DNA of 64,000 nt from Saprospirales bacterium. Its GTDB lineage: Bacteria > Bacteroidota > Bacteroidia > Chitinophagales > Saprospiraceae. The notes beneath the pieces were generated by a model. The model was not told the DNA's origin. It saw nothing but the letters and a program-made list of their open reading frames with translations, and ran no database searches. Every line of letters begins with the position of its first letter. Position 1 is the first letter of the stretch. Position numbers and translations under genes: made by a program. This document shows positions 9,221 to 16,981 of the stretch, piece after piece. Location: NCBI GenBank assembly GCA_002698985.1, contig PAAY01000085.1, positions 45,361-109,360 on the forward strand. The letters run 5' to 3'.

Positions 9221-9427
9221 GTGTCAGGATCAGGATTCTCAGGATTGAAGGATTAGCAGGATGGTAGTGTCAGGATCAGGATTCACAGGATTGACGGATT
9301 GGCAGGATTTGGTTAGGTAGCAGAGAGCTCGGGCGTCAATCGTTTACTCCGAATCTTCCCCAGCACCCCTTTGTCATCCGCCGAAGGCGGATCTTCACAA
9401 TGAACCATCAGCTACATGGATGCCCCT
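9221..9427 (+). repeat. dispersed about 210-bp repeat (family A), copy 1
   Basis: It runs from GTGTCAGGATCAGGATTC through direct sub-repeats of CAGGATTnnCAGGATT, a GCAGAGAGCTCGGG block and the hairpin ATCCGCCGAAGGCGGAT to GCTACATGGATGCC. Copies occur at 9494-9650 (shorter) and, inverted, at 49139-49346, about 40 kb away. Confidence 0.75.
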
Positions 9428-9432
9428 GTCCC

Positions 9433-9466
9433 AGACCTTACGAGGTTTCTAAAACCTCATAAGGTC
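9433..9466. repeat. AGACCTTACGAGGTTT imperfect palindrome
   Basis: AGACCTTACGAGGTTT and AAACCTCATAAGGTCT pair around a 3-base centre with one mismatch. It lies between two copies of repeat family A. It has no T tract and no gene of its own. Confidence 0.5.
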
Positions 9467-9493
9467 TCGCTAACCCGCAACTACCCAAGCACC

Positions 9494-9650
9494 CAGGATC
9501 AGGATTCACAGGATTGACGGATTAGCAGGATTTAGTTCGTTAGCAGAGAACCCGGGCGTTAATCATTAACACCCTCATTTACCCAGTACCCCCTTTTGTC
9601 ATCCGCCGAAGGCGGATCTTCACAATGAATGAGTAGCTACACGGGTGCCT
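9494..9650 (+). repeat. dispersed repeat family A, copy 2
   Basis: It has the same order of blocks as 9221-9427 (AGGATCAGGATTCACAGGAT, GCAGAGAACCCGGGC, CATCCGCCGAAGGCGGATCT) but lacks the first sub-repeat. Together with copy 1 it fills most of the 600-bp gene-free gap 9115-9713, in which I see no coding gene. Confidence 0.7.
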
Positions 9651-9713
9651 TGCCCCCCTCCTCAATTCCTCAATAAGGGCGAAGCCCGGTCAGTTCCTCG
9701 GTTCCTCAATTCC

Positions 9714-11384
9714 TCATTCCAGCGCCTGCCACGCTTCCCCGTCCCACCAGACGACCACGGCGCCCGGGGCGGGCTTCAGCAGTTCCACGATGCTGCCATT
9801 GCCGTCCACGGTGAAGCGGCACTGCGGCGTTTCGTAATTCCAGGTGCCGATGCCCCGGCGCCACCACCAGTTGCCCCATTGGCGGAACCGGACCTTGAAA
9901 ACATTTCCCGCTGTCTGTTCAACGTCAACACCATCCTCCGGGGTGGCCAGGTTGAACTGCGCCACTTCGTAAATGCGGCCGGTCTGGTTGATGCCGGCCA
10001 GGTACCGGAGGGACATGACCAGGGCTTCGTCCTTACCGGAAAAATCCCGGAACATGGGTGTGCCCCGGTAGTTCTCCGGATAGGCCAATACATACACCTC
10101 CGGTGCTTGCGCCCACTTCCAGCTGTGCAGCACTTTTTGTTGAACCACAGCATTGTGCTTCCAGAGTTGCACCTGTTGCCAGGCGGCGAAAAATGAAAGG
10201 ATGGTGGCCAGGAGCAGCACTTTTTGCCAAAGGCGCCAACGCCATTGCGCCAGCGAAGCAACCAGCGCCAGCGAAAAGAAAAAGGAGGCCAGGTATCCGT
10301 AGCGGTCGTTTTCAGCGTACAACAGCCAGGAGACGTAGAGGTTGCTGACGGGCAGGAGGACGGCAAAAAAGGCGAGCAGGGCAGCCAGCGGCAACCGCAG
10401 CCGGGTCGGTATTTTCCGAAGGGAAAAAAGCAGGAGCGTCAGCAGTGCCAGCCCGGCAAGGAACAATGCCCACCCGGCAGCCGGCTGATCGAGCCACTGC
10501 ATGAGGGCCTCCTTCCAGCCGTGCGGCCAGTGGCGCCAGAAGAGCAGGTATTTGAGGAAGTATTTTGTCAGCGTGGCTGCCATCTCCGGTGGATAAAAAC
10601 GGAGGTGCACCTCCGGACCGTAATGCCCAACGACGGAGCCAAACAGGTAGCGGTTCAGTGCTGCCCAGCAAGCCAGGAGTGCCAGTTGCGGAGCGAAGAG
10701 CAAAAGCCATTGCCGAAACCTGTCCCGGTGCCCTGACAGGGGAGGCCGCTCCGGCCACATCACTGCGAAGATGACCAGCAGCATAGGCAGCACCAGCGCC
10801 GTCTCGAAGGTGAGGAGTGCAATGGCAAACAGTCCGTGTGTGCGCCAAAGCAGGGCCGGTTTTTTTTCTTCGAAAAACCGGAGGGCGTACCACAGGCCGC
10901 CGAGGATGAGCAGCGTCGTAAAAAGGTGATTGAAGCAGACCCGCCAAACGACGGGCTCCACATTGTAGGGATGCGCCAGAAAGAGCAGGGCGGTGATCAG
11001 AGCGGCGAGGCTGCCATTCCGGAGCTTCCACTGTCCCATCATTTTTGCCGTGAGGCGAAAGACCATCCAGGCGTTGAGGGCGTGGAGGGTGGTGTGCACC
11101 AAGTGCCAGCCCAAGCCCTGGACGCCAAAACATTGGTGGAACCAGTAGAGAAAAAAATTGGTGACGGGGTGCAGCGCCGGAAAGCCAAAGGAGTTGAGGA
11201 AGTCGCTGAAGGGAGCCCCGTCCAGCCGCTCCAGCAGGCCCGTGTAATCGGTGACGAAGCCTGCCCGGGCCGAGGGCCAGTACAGCAACTGCACCAACAG
11301 GAACAGTAAAACGAACACGCCCCGCTGCCCTTTCGGGGTCAGTAGTTGGTCGGGGTTCGGAATCTTGCCTACCGGCTTGCGCAT
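9714..11384 (-). CDS. multi-pass membrane protein, GT-C glycosyltransferase-like
   Basis: This 556-residue integral membrane protein has about 10 hydrophobic segments, beginning with GVFVLLFLLVQLLYW near residue 24. After the first segment a soluble loop carries an acidic pair region (FVTDYTGLLERLDGAPFSDF). That is the place where GT-C enzymes, which take lipid-phosphate sugars, keep catalytic acidic residues. HPYNVEPVVWR near residue 140 is reminiscent of the TMTC/PMT-like families. About 100 residues at the C-terminus are soluble. I infer a periplasmic-facing glycosyl transfer role, but no specific family can be named with certainty. It diverges from the Bat operon, sharing a short upstream region. 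Confidence 0.6.
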   Translation of the reverse strand: MRKPVGKIPNPDQLLTPKGQRGVFVLLFLLVQLLYWPSARAGFVTDYTGLLERLDGAPFSDFLNSFGFPALHPVTNFFLYWFHQCFGVQGLGWHLVHTTLHALNAWMVFRLTAKMMGQWKLRNGSLAALITALLFLAHPYNVEPVVWRVCFNHLFTTLLILGGLWYALRFFEEKKPALLWRTHGLFAIALLTFETALVLPMLLVIFAVMWPERPPLSGHRDRFRQWLLLFAPQLALLACWAALNRYLFGSVVGHYGPEVHLRFYPPEMAATLTKYFLKYLLFWRHWPHGWKEALMQWLDQPAAGWALFLAGLALLTLLLFSLRKIPTRLRLPLAALLAFFAVLLPVSNLYVSWLLYAENDRYGYLASFFFSLALVASLAQWRWRLWQKVLLLATILSFFAAWQQVQLWKHNAVVQQKVLHSWKWAQAPEVYVLAYPENYRGTPMFRDFSGKDEALVMSLRYLAGINQTGRIYEVAQFNLATPEDGVDVEQTAGNVFKVRFRQWGNWWWRRGIGTWNYETPQCRFTVDGNGSIVELLKPAPGAVVVWWDGEAWQALE

Positions 11385-11391
11385 GAGTGGT

Positions 11392-11399
11392 TATTTTTG
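11392..11399 (+). promoter_or_regulatory. candidate -7 box for the Bat operon
   Basis: TATTTTTG matches TAnnTTTG and lies 52 bases upstream of the start at 11452, in the divergent intergenic gap. No well-spaced -33 TTG was found. Confidence 0.3.
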
Positions 11400-11451
11400 G
11401 CCCGCTTTGGCCGGCGCAAGATAGCGCTTAGCGGCTGCAACCTGCAAAAAC

Positions 11452-12366
11452 ATGATCCAATACATCCTGCGTGTCTTCCTGGCTGCTTTGCTTTTGGTGC
11501 CTGCCCTCTCGGTGGCCGGGCAGGTGCAGGTGCGGGCATTGGTTGACAGCACCTCCATGCTGATCGGCGACCAGGTGCACCTGAAGCTGGAGGCCAAAGC
11601 CGCCCGTGGCATCAGCCTGGCCGACCCTTACTGGCCGCCCAACAACGACACGCTGGAGTTTCTTTCCCTCGGAAAATGGGATACGCTGAGCACCGGCACC
11701 CTGATCTACAAGGCCGTTTTCACGATGTGGGACACCGGCTACCAGGTGGTGCCACCCATCGGCATTCCGTATTCCGGAAACGGCCTTTCCGACACTGCCT
11801 GGACCACCGCCCTGATGATGGAGGTGCGGCTGCCCACCGACAGCCTCAAACTCAACGACATCAAAGACATCGTGCGCGAGCCGGCCGTGTTTGCCGATTA
11901 CCTGCCCTACCTGTACGCCCTGGGGGCCATCGTTTTGATCGGACTCATCATCTGGTTCTGGCGCCATCCGGTAAAAGTGAAGAAGGAAGTGCCGCCACCT
12001 CCGCCACCGCTGCCCCATGAAGTTGCACTGGAACAGCTGGCCGCACTGGCCCAAAAGAAACTGTGGCAGCAGGGCCTGGTCAAGGAATACCACTCGGAGC
12101 TGACCCACATCGTGCGGGAGTACCTGGAAGGCCGCTTCGACATCAATGCCCTGGAAGAAACCACCGAAGAGATTCTCGATCAGCTTCGCAAACGCAACCT
12201 GCCCTCGGCATTGCGCCAGCGACTGGAAGAAATACTGCAAACGGCCGATATGGTGAAATTCGCCAAAGCGCAGCCCACGGCCCAATTTCACGAACAAGCC
12301 TTTGAAAGTGTAAAGGCCTTTGTGGAACAGACGAAACCTGTTTTGGACGTGACGCGTGACGCGTGA
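11452..12366 (+). CDS. Bat-operon membrane protein (BatD-like exported domain, DUF4381-like tail)
   Basis: This 304-residue protein has a signal peptide (residues 1-23, ending SVAGQ), an exported beta-rich domain (about 24-155), one transmembrane helix (about 160-178, YALGAIVLIGLIIWFW), a proline-rich linker (KKEVPPPPPPLP) and a cytoplasmic helical domain (about 195-300). Proteins of this build accompany BatA/BatB von Willebrand proteins and MoxR ATPases in Bacteroidota. The role is poorly known and is linked to envelope stress and aerotolerance. It is followed by batA after a 142-bp repeat-filled gap. The last codons (VTRDA) come from the GACGCGTGACGCGTGA repeat, so the true C-terminus may have been altered. 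No MoxR ATPase is adjacent. Confidence 0.7.
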   Translation: MIQYILRVFLAALLLVPALSVAGQVQVRALVDSTSMLIGDQVHLKLEAKAARGISLADPYWPPNNDTLEFLSLGKWDTLSTGTLIYKAVFTMWDTGYQVVPPIGIPYSGNGLSDTAWTTALMMEVRLPTDSLKLNDIKDIVREPAVFADYLPYLYALGAIVLIGLIIWFWRHPVKVKKEVPPPPPPLPHEVALEQLAALAQKKLWQQGLVKEYHSELTHIVREYLEGRFDINALEETTEEILDQLRKRNLPSALRQRLEEILQTADMVKFAKAQPTAQFHEQAFESVKAFVEQTKPVLDVTRDA

Positions 12367-12445
12367 CACGTGACGGGCGTGATGGACGTGACGCGTGACG
12401 CGTGACACGTGACGGGCGTGACAGGCGTGACAAACGTGACGCTGG
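12348..12445 (+). repeat. GACGCGTGACACGTGACGGGCGTGA tandem repeat
   Basis: Two near-identical 40-bp units built from GACGCGTGAC and CACGTGACGGGCGTGA, plus partial units, start inside the 3' end of the preceding gene and fill much of the gap to batA. Confidence 0.7.
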
Positions 12446-12455
12446 TGCCCACAAA

Positions 12456-12507
12456 CCTTAAACCCTACACCTTAAACCTCAAACCCTAAACCCTACACTC
12501 TACACCA
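12456..12507 (+). repeat. AAACCCTA-type low-complexity repeat
   Basis: Variants of CCTTAAACCTCAAACCCTAA run up to the batA start codon. The complementary form TTTAGGGTTTAGGG occurs in the tandem array at 24845-25430, so this is a recurring intergenic family and not a telomere. Confidence 0.55.
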
Positions 12508-12508
12508 A

Positions 12509-13507
12509 ATGCCTGGAAACTACAGCTTTCACGACCCCTGGATTTTGCTGCTGCTGGTGCCGCTGCTGGGCTTGGGCTGGCATTTGTGGCGGACGCGGGA
12601 TGCGTATCATCCCAGGGTGAAGCTGCCTACGCTGCACCGCATTTACGGGTTGCGTAGCGGCAGGGGGGCCGTGTTGGAGTTGTTGCCCGCCCTTCGGATA
12701 ATGGCGCTGACGGCACTCATCATTGCGCTGGCCCGGCCGCAGCTCTCCCACCACGAGGAGAAAGTGGAAGCCGATGCGGTGGACATCGTGCTGACCATCG
12801 ATTTGTCGGTGAGCATGCTGAGCAAGGATTTCCAACCCGACCGGCTGGAAGCCAGCAAGGCCGTGGCCATCGATTTCGTCAAAAAACGGCCGTATGACCG
12901 TTTCGGGGTGGTTGGGTTTTCCGGAGAGGCCCTGACCGTGAACCCGCTCACCGCCGACCACGAAGTGGTGATAAAAAACCTGGCCGGTCTCCGCTGTGGC
13001 ATTCTGGAGCATGGCACCGCCATTGGCATGGGACTGGCCACCGCCGTCAACCGCATCAAAGACAGCAAGTCAAAAAGCAAAGTCATCATCCTGCTCTCCG
13101 ACGGGGTCAACAACTCCGGCTACATCAATCCGATGACCGCCGCCGAAATGGCCCGGGAACTGGGCATCAAGGTCTACACCATCGCCGTGGGTACGGAAGG
13201 CGAGGCCCTCACCCCCATCAGCCAGACCAGCGACGGACGTTTCATCTTCGGCCTGGCAAGGGTGGAAATTGACGAAGCCCTGCTGCAAAGCATCGCCGAA
13301 AATACCGGCGGCAAGTTCTACCGCGCCACCAACGAACTGGCCCTTGAACGGGTTTACGACGACATCGACAAACTGGAGAAAACCAAAATAGAAGTGACCA
13401 GCTACACCCGCTATTCCGACGAGTACCCCCTTTTCGTCGGAATAGGCCTGCTGCTCCTCCTGCTGGAGGCCCTGCTCAGCTACCTGTTTTTGAGAGCAGT
13501 GCCGTGA
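12509..13507 (+). CDS. batA: BatA-like VWA domain membrane protein
   Basis: This 332-residue protein has two N-terminal membrane segments (about 10-25 and 60-77), a von Willebrand factor A domain (about 88-285) facing the periplasm or held at the membrane, and a C-terminal membrane helix (about 310-330). The metal-ion-dependent adhesion site is intact: DLSVSM (DxSxS) near residue 95, the GTAIGMG threonine near 172, and LLSDG near 197. Family members work with MoxR AAA ATPases as metal-dependent binding modules. It follows the BatD-like gene on the same strand, presumably in one transcript. BatB or TPR partners do not follow, since the next gene is a decarboxylase, so the locus is a reduced Bat cluster. 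Confidence 0.85.
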   Translation: MPGNYSFHDPWILLLLVPLLGLGWHLWRTRDAYHPRVKLPTLHRIYGLRSGRGAVLELLPALRIMALTALIIALARPQLSHHEEKVEADAVDIVLTIDLSVSMLSKDFQPDRLEASKAVAIDFVKKRPYDRFGVVGFSGEALTVNPLTADHEVVIKNLAGLRCGILEHGTAIGMGLATAVNRIKDSKSKSKVIILLSDGVNNSGYINPMTAAEMARELGIKVYTIAVGTEGEALTPISQTSDGRFIFGLARVEIDEALLQSIAENTGGKFYRATNELALERVYDDIDKLEKTKIEVTSYTRYSDEYPLFVGIGLLLLLLEALLSYLFLRAVP

Positions 13508-13573
13508 GTTTGGGACTTTGAGACGGGGGGACTTTGAGACTGGGGGACTGGGAGACTTTGAGACTGGGGGACG
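13508..13573 (+). repeat. GGGGGACTTTGAGACT tandem repeat
   Basis: Four or five degenerate units of GGGACTTTGAGACTGGGG directly follow the batA stop. The rest of the gap to 13793 holds AT-rich sequence and CATAATCCTCATAATCCC repeats with no gene. Confidence 0.6.
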
Positions 13574-13793
13574 GGCACTGCTGCAAAAACCAATAAAAAA
13601 CTGACCCTTGATTATGGTGATTGATTGATTACCTTGATTTTGAAGAATTGAAGAAAACTTCTAAAAACCTTCATGAAAAACCGCATGTAAAATTCAGGAG
13701 CTGACTTCCGGTCAGCGCGTGATGAACGCTCAAAAACCTTCATAATCCTCATAATCCCAATAATCCCCATAAACCTTCAAAAAAACTTCACAC

Positions 13794-15281
13794 ATGGATA
13801 TCCGGGAAAAGATCGAAGAACTGGGAAGAACAGCGTCGGCACTGGAGCCGGCGGCGCCATTGCGCAGCGAGTGGGAAAAAGAAACCCTGCAATACGCTCA
13901 CACTTTTTTGGAGTCCCTTCGGAAAACGAAAGCCTTCCACCTGAACGACGACCCGGCTACCGGGCTTCGGCAACCGGATTTCGGGGAGGAAGGCAAGCCT
14001 GTTGATCAGGTGCTGCAACTGTTGTACGAAAACCTGCACAACTGCGGCATCAATCCCGCTTCCGGTGGCCACCTGGGCTACATTCCCGGCGGGGGCGTTT
14101 ATGCCTCGGCGCTGGGTGATTACCTGGCGGCAGTGACCAACCAGTACGCAGGTATTTTCTTCGCCGGCCCCGGCGCCGTGCGCATGGAAAACCAGCTCCT
14201 CCGCTGGATGTGCGACCTCGTGGGCTATCCGAAAACGGCCCTCGGCAACCTGGCCAGCGGGGGCTCCATCGCCAACCTCATTGCCTTCGTAACGGCCCGG
14301 GATTCCAAAGGCATCAAAGCGGCCATGATACCCCAATCGGTGATCTACCTGACCGGGCAGGTGCACCACTGCGTACACAAGGCCATCCGCATCGGGGGCA
14401 TGGCAGAGGCCGTGGTGCGGGAAGTGCCCATGGACGAGCGCTACCGGATGGACGCCAAAGTGCTGGCTGAAATGGTGGAGGCCGATAAAAAAGCCGGGCT
14501 TTACCCATTCCTCGTGGTGGCCTCTGCCGGCACCACCGACACCGGCGCCGTGGATCCGCTCGGCCGCATCGCTGACATTTGCGAAGCGAACAACCTCTGG
14601 TTCCATGTGGATGCGGCTTACGGCGGCTTTTTCCTGCTGGCAGATGTGGAGTACCCCGATGGCGGCACCGTGAAAGATGCTTTCAAAGGCATTGAAAGGT
14701 CCGACTCCGTGGCCATCGACCCGCACAAGGGGCTGTTTCTGCCCTATGGCGTTGGGGCCGTGCTGGTGAAAGACGTGGAAGCGCAAATGGCCACCCATTT
14801 CTACCGGGCCAATTACATGCAAGATGCCGACATCACCGCCGACGAATACAATCCTGCCGACCTCTCGCCCGAACTGACCAAACACTGGCGGGGCCTGCGC
14901 ATGTGGCTGCCCCTGCAACTTTACGGTCTCAAACCTTTCAAAGCCGCCCTGGAACAGAAGATCTGGCTCTGCCGTCATTTTTACGAAGAAGTGCAAAAAC
15001 TGGGCTTCGAGGTGGGACCCTATCCGGAGCTCTCAGTGTGTATTTACCGCTATGTGCCCAAAGACGGCTCCGACGCCAATGCCTTCAACCTGGAGCTGGT
15101 GAAAAAAGTGCAGGAAGACGGCCGGGTGTTCATCTCGTCCACCACCATCGACGGGGTGGTCTGGCTGCGGCTGGCAGTGCTCTGCTTCCGCACCGATCTC
15201 CGGGAAATTGACATCCTGCTGGAAGTGCTGTCCTCCAGGTCCTCCTTCGGGTCCTCCTTCGGGTCCTCCTTCGGAGGATGA
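13794..15281 (+). CDS. PLP-dependent amino acid decarboxylase (group II)
   Basis: This enzyme of the aromatic-L-amino-acid/glutamate/tyrosine decarboxylase family releases CO2 from an amino acid in the cytoplasm. Hallmarks are HVDAAYGG (residues 271-278, with the PLP ring-nitrogen Asp at 273), TTDTGAVDP (248-255) and the PLP lysine Lys312 in DPHKG. The N-terminal helical region has the substrate motif NPASGGHLGYIPGG (87-100). At 495 residues its length is normal for the group. The substrate (Trp, Tyr, Phe or Glu) cannot be told from these motifs. The C-terminus ends in SSFGSSFGSSFGG, which is translated from a tandem 12-base repeat and is surely not part of the original fold. The gene stands alone. 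Confidence 0.88.
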   Translation: MDIREKIEELGRTASALEPAAPLRSEWEKETLQYAHTFLESLRKTKAFHLNDDPATGLRQPDFGEEGKPVDQVLQLLYENLHNCGINPASGGHLGYIPGGGVYASALGDYLAAVTNQYAGIFFAGPGAVRMENQLLRWMCDLVGYPKTALGNLASGGSIANLIAFVTARDSKGIKAAMIPQSVIYLTGQVHHCVHKAIRIGGMAEAVVREVPMDERYRMDAKVLAEMVEADKKAGLYPFLVVASAGTTDTGAVDPLGRIADICEANNLWFHVDAAYGGFFLLADVEYPDGGTVKDAFKGIERSDSVAIDPHKGLFLPYGVGAVLVKDVEAQMATHFYRANYMQDADITADEYNPADLSPELTKHWRGLRMWLPLQLYGLKPFKAALEQKIWLCRHFYEEVQKLGFEVGPYPELSVCIYRYVPKDGSDANAFNLELVKKVQEDGRVFISSTTIDGVVWLRLAVLCFRTDLREIDILLEVLSSRSSFGSSFGSSFGG

Positions 15282-15283
15282 CA
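15226..15283 (+). repeat. GTCCTCCTTCGG 12-base tandem repeat inside gene 3' end
   Basis: Three to four head-to-tail copies of GTCCTCCTTCGG encode the repeated Ser-Ser-Phe-Gly tail of the decarboxylase and end at its TGA codon. Confidence 0.8.
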
Positions 15284-15383
15284 AAGGGCAGGTTAGGTGA
15301 TTGGGATCGTGGGTCAACTGCCTAGTGCAATGGCGTCAAGGCTCGCTTCCTCAGTTCTTCGCTTCCTCAGTTCCTCAACATCC

Positions 15384-16859
15384 TCACCCATAAAAATACT
15401 TGCGGCGGGTTTGCTTTTTCCGTTGGCGTTTTTGCTTGCGCTTCAGTTTGCGCTTTTCTTTCTTCGTCAAATGCGGTTCCGCAACGGCAAAAACGCGGGG
15501 AGGTGAGGTATAACAGTGTACATGGATTGGGCAGGGAGGCAAGGTGACCTGCCGGCGGTGAGTGAAAATGGAGACGGGATTGAAATCTTCCTCGAAATAC
15601 CACTTGCCGCAGAGGGCATCCGAGAGGGCTTTGGCAAGGGGTGTCATGGCCACCACGCCGGAGCCGGGATGCGTTTCCAGGTAATCGCCGGTGATGTCCC
15701 AGATGATGGCACCTCCCAGGTTGTGCTGGATGATGTACCGGCCTTTTCTGGCCACGCTGTTTTCATCTTCAAAAGAAACGAAAGTGTTGAGGGGCTCCCG
15801 GCTTTTGAGGTAGGGGGCCTGCGCTTCCTGGTCCCAGTGGTAGTAAAAAAGGTGCTGTTTGGCCAGGATGGTGTAAAACTGCGGAGCGCCGTTCCCTTCA
15901 TCGAAGGTCCGGGTATCGGGGACTTTTTCGGTGGCCACATGCAGGCCGGGATTGCCTTTGGTTTTGATGCTCCTGCCGTAGAAGGCAATGCCGATGGTAA
16001 TTTTTTCCGAAGGCACGCCGTACTGGTTCCGTAGCCGCTGCACCACACTGTGGAGGTCGTAGCCGTCCAGCCCTTCCCGGGGGGCGTACAGCGGGGCGTG
16101 GTGGTTGGTCTGCCAGTAGTTGCCGCCGTAAAAGTCGTAGGTCATCAGGTTGATGTGATCCAGCAGCGGCACCACCTCGTCCCATTCGATGTTTTCCATG
16201 CGCACCGGGGCCACGCCAAAGGCGGCACTGAGCCAGAGTTTTTTGCCAACCCGGGGTTCCAGGGCATCCAGGGCATTTCGCAGTTCCCGCAGCAATAAGG
16301 TGAAATTGCGCTTGTCAGCCGGAGAACCGTTGTTGGGCGCATAACCCGGGTATTCCCAATCGATGTCTATGCCATCGATGCCGTATAGTTGCACAAGTTC
16401 GGCACAGGAGCTGGCAAAGCGCTGTCGCTTTTCTTCGCTTGCAGCAATGGCCGGGAAATTCTCCGTCAAGGTCCAGCCGCCGATGGAGAGGGCCACCTTC
16501 ACCCCGTGCTGGTGCGCCTGATAAACCAGCGAAGTTTTGCGATCGTGGTAAGCGGGATTGCCCGGAATGCGGCGGTGTTTGTAACCGGCGGGAGCATTGC
16601 TCCTTATCTCCCCCAACAGGATGGTTTTGTCGGCATAGCCGTCAAAGGGTATCACCCGCCCGTCGGGCAATGGCTCGAAAAAAGCATAGTTGATGGTGGT
16701 GTAGCGGTGGTACTGAATGCTCTGCGGATTGACCAGGTAGTTGCGCTTGGGCCACTTCCAGCCGGGATAGTAACCGATCACCTCACGGCAAGGCTGGGCA
16801 CCCAGTAGTATCGGGAGCAGCGCTAACAGCAGCAATGTGGTGATGGGTTTGTTGAGCAT
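15384..16859 (-). CDS. secreted GH18 chitinase
   Basis: This glycoside hydrolase family 18 enzyme cleaves chitin or related beta-1,4-GlcNAc polymers outside the cytoplasm. A signal peptide (residues 1-21, ending LLGAQ) precedes the TIM barrel. The second-strand motif is LSIGGW (about 124-129). The catalytic motif DGIDIDWE spans 162-169 with Glu169 as the acid. Later barrel motifs MTYDFYG and AFYGRS (about 241-300) are present, and IIWDITGDY closes the barrel. The C-terminus is odd: about 26 residues dominated by Lys and Arg after LTKKEKRKLKRK, with neither a chitin-binding module nor a T9SS sorting tail. It is followed on the same strand by nothing close. Confidence 0.93.
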   Translation of the reverse strand: MLNKPITTLLLLALLPILLGAQPCREVIGYYPGWKWPKRNYLVNPQSIQYHRYTTINYAFFEPLPDGRVIPFDGYADKTILLGEIRSNAPAGYKHRRIPGNPAYHDRKTSLVYQAHQHGVKVALSIGGWTLTENFPAIAASEEKRQRFASSCAELVQLYGIDGIDIDWEYPGYAPNNGSPADKRNFTLLLRELRNALDALEPRVGKKLWLSAAFGVAPVRMENIEWDEVVPLLDHINLMTYDFYGGNYWQTNHHAPLYAPREGLDGYDLHSVVQRLRNQYGVPSEKITIGIAFYGRSIKTKGNPGLHVATEKVPDTRTFDEGNGAPQFYTILAKQHLFYYHWDQEAQAPYLKSREPLNTFVSFEDENSVARKGRYIIQHNLGGAIIWDITGDYLETHPGSGVVAMTPLAKALSDALCGKWYFEEDFNPVSIFTHRRQVTLPPCPIHVHCYTSPPRVFAVAEPHLTKKEKRKLKRKQKRQRKKQTRRKYFYG

Positions 16860-16930
16860 GGATTATGGAGGATTATGGCCCCGATATTCATCGGGGATGG
16901 AGGATTATGGAGGATTATCAGGATTATGAT
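16859..16930. repeat. GGATTATGGAGGATTATCAGG repeat with CCCCGATATTCATCGGGG hairpin
   Basis: Short direct repeats of GGAGGATTATGG surround a perfect 7-bp stem with a 4-base loop, between the chitinase start and the aldehyde dehydrogenase stop. The complementary form (CATAATCC) is seen at 13739-13780. Confidence 0.5.
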
Positions 16931-16981
16931 GGGAGTGCCCAAAAACCTGAAAAAACCTTCCAAAAGCCCCAAAAACCTTAC

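Noticed and set aside
12456..12507. Telomere-like AAACCCTA repeats, also at 24845-25430
   Set aside because: Internal, short and degenerate, part of a recurring intergenic repeat family. Nothing suggests a chromosome end.
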